From Nostoc sp. UHCC 0702 (lineage in GTDB: Bacteria > Cyanobacteriota > Cyanobacteriia > Cyanobacteriales > Nostocaceae): 64,000 nt of DNA. A model generated the notes under the pieces. That model made no database searches, was not told where the DNA came from, and saw nothing but the letters and a program-made list of their open reading frames with translations. Position numbers and translations under genes: made by a program. Shown here piece by piece: positions 61,085 to 64,000 of this stretch (its first letter is position 1; each line of letters starts with the position of its first letter). The DNA lies in the NCBI GenBank assembly GCA_017164015.1, contig CP071065.1, forward strand, positions 3,252,501-3,316,500, in the 5' to 3' direction.

Positions 61085-61117
61085 AGATTCCCGACTTCTA
61101 AGAGAAGTCGGGAATCT
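61085..61117. repeat. Hairpin repeat (AGATTCCCGACTTCT arms)
   Basis: A perfect 15-bp stem with a 3-base loop, and a T5 run on the plus-strand side. Same core as 665-689. It lies 50 bp after the ABC ATPase stop codon and may terminate that transcript. Confidence 0.8.
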
Positions 61118-61169
61118 GAGTTTTTAAATTTTTACACTCAGATAGATTTGCTACATTGAAAAACAATAT

Positions 61170-62123
61170 TTAACTAACTGATTTGTTTTGCTGTTGTATC
61201 TGTTGGATAAAAAACTCTTCCAAGGAATTACGTGACAAGTTCATAGACATGATTTTGCCACCCATCAGGCGGAGACTGCCAAGAAAATCATAGTAATCTT
61301 CTTGTAGTGTACCTTGCCAAGAACCATCTGGATCAAACATTAGACCAGGCATCCATTTTTTGAGAACTTCCCAATCTCCACCTTGACCTCTGACGTGATA
61401 TGTGCTTTGAGTACCTAATAATTCATTCAGGGAACCAGAGCAAATCAATTCACCTTGAGAGAGAATAGCAACGCGATCGCAAATTTGCTCAACTTCACTG
61501 AGAATATGGCTGTTAAAAAAAATCGTTTTACCAGCAGCTTTCAGCGACAGAATAATTGAGCGCATTTGGTAACGTCCCACCGGATCTAAACCAGACATGG
61601 GTTCATCCAGAAATATTAATTCCGGATCATTAATTAACGCCTGTGCCATACCTACACGCTGTAGCATACCTTTCGAGTAGCGACGCATGGGCTTTTTGCG
61701 TGCATCAGCTAAAGGTAAACCAACTAATTCCAGCAATTGCGGAATCCGTTGACGTTGTACATTTCCAGAAATTCCAAATAACCCAGCGGCTAGCTGCAAA
61801 AATTCCCAACCAGTGAGATAGTCATATAAGTAGGGATTTTCTGGTAGGTAGCCGATGCGTTGTTTGATGTCGCGATCGCCCAGTGGTCTACCAAACAAAA
61901 GTCCCCGTCCAGCAGTAGGACGGACAATCCCCAACAACAGTTTTAAAAGCGTCGTTTTACCAGCACCATTTGGCCCTAGTAACCCAAAAGTTTCGCCTTT
62001 ATGAACTTTTATTGAGCAACTTTTGAGAGATACGATTTTTTGATTTAGCCAAAAGCCTGTGCGATAGACTTTTTGCAACTCAGAAGTGAGAACTGCTGGC
62101 GGGGGGCCTGTAACAGACTTCAT
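61170..62123 (-). CDS. ABC transporter ATP-binding protein
   Basis: A 317-residue ATPase of the CcmA/drug or Na+ exporter-like group. Walker A GPNGAGKTTLLKLL is near residue 52, with Q-loop YLPENPYLYDYLTG, signature YSKGMLQRVG, Walker B LIFLDEPMSGLDP and H-loop FFNSHILSE. A C-terminal extension of about 80 residues ends QQIQQQNKSVS. No membrane-subunit gene adjoins in this window, so the permease and substrate are unknown. ATG at 62123. Confidence 0.93.
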   Translation of the reverse strand: MKSVTGPPPAVLTSELQKVYRTGFWLNQKIVSLKSCSIKVHKGETFGLLGPNGAGKTTLLKLLLGIVRPTAGRGLLFGRPLGDRDIKQRIGYLPENPYLYDYLTGWEFLQLAAGLFGISGNVQRQRIPQLLELVGLPLADARKKPMRRYSKGMLQRVGMAQALINDPELIFLDEPMSGLDPVGRYQMRSIILSLKAAGKTIFFNSHILSEVEQICDRVAILSQGELICSGSLNELLGTQSTYHVRGQGGDWEVLKKWMPGLMFDPDGSWQGTLQEDYYDFLGSLRLMGGKIMSMNLSRNSLEEFFIQQIQQQNKSVS

Positions 62124-62640
62124 CTCAGTTTAATTACTAATTACCAAGGTTACACTTGCGACTGCAATTTAGTATAATCAAGAAAATTTAGGAAGCTTTG
62201 GGATTTTCATTCCTAACTCCCCCAATTCTAACTGAAACAAGCTAAATGCTTATTAGCTTACTAATTGCAGCTTACCCAATGGTTTGACAAATGCGTTTGT
62301 CCAACACGTTAGCACAGCGATCGCGCATTTGTTTGTCAATTATCGCAAACAACTAGTAAATTGGCACTCTCTTGCCAAAGTGCTGAGTAATTTAAGGGCA
62401 TCTCCAGTTAAATAGACAATATTAAATTTCAGCCAACAGGCAACAGAAGTGCAGAGACTTTTTAAATTTTACCCCTAGGCGTAGAGGATGTTAGACAGCC
62501 CTTGGCTGCAATCCTTGTCTGATGCCTGAATCCCCCGTTTTCTAAACGAGGGAGTGGCTCAAATAACATCTTTCTCACCCCCCAAGAACACTGTACGAAC
62601 AGATATTGGGTATAACTCATAAGTCATCAGTCAGCACTTC
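62124..62640. other. Gene-free region with possible IS200/IS605 end
   Basis: About 500 bp. At 62325-62345 GCGATCGC-rich DNA includes an inverted ACAAATGCG / CGCATTTGT pair (from 62288). At 62528-62556 CCCCCGTTT-tct-AAACGAGGG with GAGTGGCTC resembles the hairpin end of IS200/IS605-type elements, without a transposase. No gene is seen. Confidence 0.4.
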
Positions 62641-63285
62641 TCAAAGAACCCCCTTAGAACTAGGAATTGTACCAGCACGACGATTATCAATCTCCACAGC
62701 TATTCGCATGGCTCTAGCAAAGGCTTTAAATGTCGCCTCGATAATGTGATGGGAATTAATGCCATCCAGTTGGCGGATGTGCAGTGTCATTTGGCTATGA
62801 TTCACCAAGGCTACAAAGAATTCGCGCACCAATTGAGTGTCATAGGTTCCCACCCGTTGGGTAGGAATTTCCAAGCCATAGCTGAGGTGAGGACGGCCAG
62901 AAAAGTCTAGTGCTACCTGAACTAAAGCTTCATCCAGCGGTGCAAGAAAATTACCAAAACGGACAATACCTTTCCTATCGCCTAGTGCTTTACTCAAAGC
63001 TTGTCCTAGGGTAATACCGACATCTTCGTTGGTGTGATGGTCATCAATTTCCAAGTCTCCTGTAGCTCTAACATCCAAGTCAATCAGCCCGTGGGAGGCG
63101 ATTTGATGTAACATATGATCCAAAAACGGAATACCCGTGGCTGCTGTACAGATGCCTGTACCATCAAGGTTGATAGTAACTTGCACATCAGTTTCACCAG
63201 TAGTACGGTGAACAGAGGCAATGCGAGAATTTATGGTAATTTGGCGTTGGACGGAGTCCTTGCCGAAGGTATCGCTTATTTGCAT
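62641..63285 (-). CDS. hisB: Imidazoleglycerol-phosphate dehydratase
   Basis: HisB removes water from imidazole glycerol phosphate in histidine synthesis. From the ATG at 63285 the protein has 214 residues and the usual start ([20 protein letters not shown]). The 14 extra codons of the longer frame are repeat DNA. The Mn-binding motifs are present in duplicate: [14 protein letters not shown], then [12 protein letters not shown], and later [11 protein letters not shown] and [16 protein letters not shown]. It follows fabI on the same strand. Confidence 0.97.
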   Translation of the reverse strand: MQISDTFGKDSVQRQITINSRIASVHRTTGETDVQVTINLDGTGICTAATGIPFLDHMLHQIASHGLIDLDVRATGDLEIDDHHTNEDVGITLGQALSKALGDRKGIVRFGNFLAPLDEALVQVALDFSGRPHLSYGLEIPTQRVGTYDTQLVREFFVALVNHSQMTLHIRQLDGINSHHIIEATFKAFARAMRIAVEIDNRRAGTIPSSKGVL

Positions 63286-63292
63286 AGACAAT

Positions 63293-63418
63293 GGGGAATG
63301 GAGAATGGAGAATGGAGAATGGGGCATGGGGCATGGGGCATAGGTAAGGAATTTAATTCACACAAATTTCTTTTTCTTCCAAATACCCAATCCCCAGTAC
63401 CCAATCCCCAGTCCCCAA
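63293..63418. repeat. Tandem repeats between fabI and hisB
   Basis: GGAATGG/GGGCATG heptamers (63293-63342) face CCCAATCCCCAGTA-type units (63380-63418), able to pair as a hairpin in the fabI-hisB spacer. They create a false N-terminal extension of hisB. Confidence 0.8.
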
Positions 63419-64000
63419 TTACATTCCCATGATTTCATATCCTGCATCTACATACAGGACTTGCCCGGTAATTCCGCTGGCTAAATCACTGGATAAGAAA
63501 GCAGCGGTGTTGCCTACTTCTTGCTGAGTCACGGTGCGGCGCAGGGGTGCTACTTGCTCCACATGATGAATCATGTCTAAAATGCCTCCCACGGCTGAAG
63601 ATGCCAAAGTCCGAATCGGGCCGGCTGAGATGGCATTTACCCGAATATTTTGCGGCCCTAGTTCAGCTGCTAAATAACGCACGCTCGCTTCTAATCCCGC
63701 CTTGGCAACTCCCATAACATTATAGTTGGGAATCGCCCGCACACCGCCTAAATATGTCAGAGTGATGATACTACCTCCCTCTGTCATCAAAGGTTTAGCC
63801 GCACCACTTAACTGTACTAGTGAGTAAGTACTGATTTCTAAAGCAGTACTGAAGCCAGAACGAGAAGTTTGGCTAAAATCACCGCTCAAATCGTCTTTGT
63901 TGGCAAACGCCAGACAGTGGATGAGAATGTCTAGCTTTCCCCACTTATCGCGGATACTTTCAAAGGTAGACTGAATTTGTTCATCGTTTTGAACATTACA
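63419..64000 (-). CDS. fabI: Enoyl-ACP reductase (partial, 5' end beyond window)
   Basis: The 3' 194 codons of an NADH-dependent enoyl-ACP reductase, the last step of each fatty-acid elongation cycle. The frame is open to the window edge, so the apparent internal start at 63889 (TTG) is not real. Visible motifs are LDILIHCLAFANKDDLSGDF (the FabI-type loop), the Y-x6-K active site in YNVMGVAKA, ELGPQNIRVNAISAGPIRTL, and the end GYEIMGM. It is transcribed toward hisB. Confidence 0.95.
   Translation of the reverse strand, partial: CNVQNDEQIQSTFESIRDKWGKLDILIHCLAFANKDDLSGDFSQTSRSGFSTALEISTYSLVQLSGAAKPLMTEGGSIITLTYLGGVRAIPNYNVMGVAKAGLEASVRYLAAELGPQNIRVNAISAGPIRTLASSAVGGILDMIHHVEQVAPLRRTVTQQEVGNTAAFLSSDLASGITGQVLYVDAGYEIMGM

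Noticed and set aside
63286-63327. N-terminal extension of hisB
   Set aside because: These codons are repeat DNA (GGAATGG/GGGCATG). The ATG at 63285 gives a standard HisB.

Overview
The window is a chromosomal segment from a filamentous cyanobacterium of the Nostoc/Anabaena group (inference). It carries a phycobilisome core operon (apcE-apcA-apcB-apcC), the cyanobacterial ATP synthase operon (atp1-a-c-b'-b-delta-alpha-gamma, with beta and epsilon absent), frequent HIP1 octamers (GCGATCGC), GAF/PAS-rich signalling proteins, and many intergenic short tandem repeats and small inverted-repeat elements. No rRNA, tRNA or CRISPR array was recognised.

Layout. 0-8 kb: glycine cleavage genes gcvT and gcvH (minus), a lumenal-type pentapeptide protein, an orphan gene, an aldo/keto reductase, ilvC and a SpoIID-like protein. 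8-10 kb: sulfiredoxin, Dps and an unusual HTH + coiled-coil + GrpE-tail protein, suggesting a peroxide/proteostasis neighbourhood. 9.9-15.5 kb: a multi-PAS histidine kinase, a STAS protein and a receiver-PP2C phosphatase convergent with it. 15.6-22 kb: a DUF1350 protein, a membrane protein, an acetamidase/formamidase, a half-size TauE/SafE protein, a ComB-like phosphatase and two secreted orphans. 22.6-27.7 kb: apcEABC. 27.7-34.9 kb: an accessory zone with a frameshifted antitoxin, an IS5-type insertion sequence, MITE-like elements, YgfZ, Uma2, HtrA, an IS630 transposase relic and a methyltransferase. 35-43.2 kb: a second methyltransferase and the atp operon. 43.4-52.8 kb: three tandem paralogous RTX (calcium-binding repeat) genes and a peptidoglycan-binding/SPOR-like protein. 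53-58.6 kb: a decayed WG-repeat gene, a membrane chemoreceptor with three tandem GAF domains bearing cyanobacteriochrome signatures, and a secreted RNase T2. 58.7-64 kb: an SH3 protein, a Ycf46-like AAA ATPase, an ABC ATPase, hisB and the 3' part of fabI.

The most interesting items are: (1) the chemoreceptor at 54547-57408, whose three GAF domains each carry a DPCF motif and a Cys-His pair exactly 28 residues apart, the spacing of blue/green DXCF cyanobacteriochromes, on a 172-residue period, preceded by a 28-codon ORF overlapping its start; (2) the three-gene RTX array; (3) the HTH-GrpE fusion next to Srx/Dps; (4) several small inverted-repeat element families, some nested, two of which abut or supply the stop codon of a neighbouring gene; and (5) a threefold 25-bp repeat inside the atp operon. 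All assignments were made by eye from sequence, without database searches.
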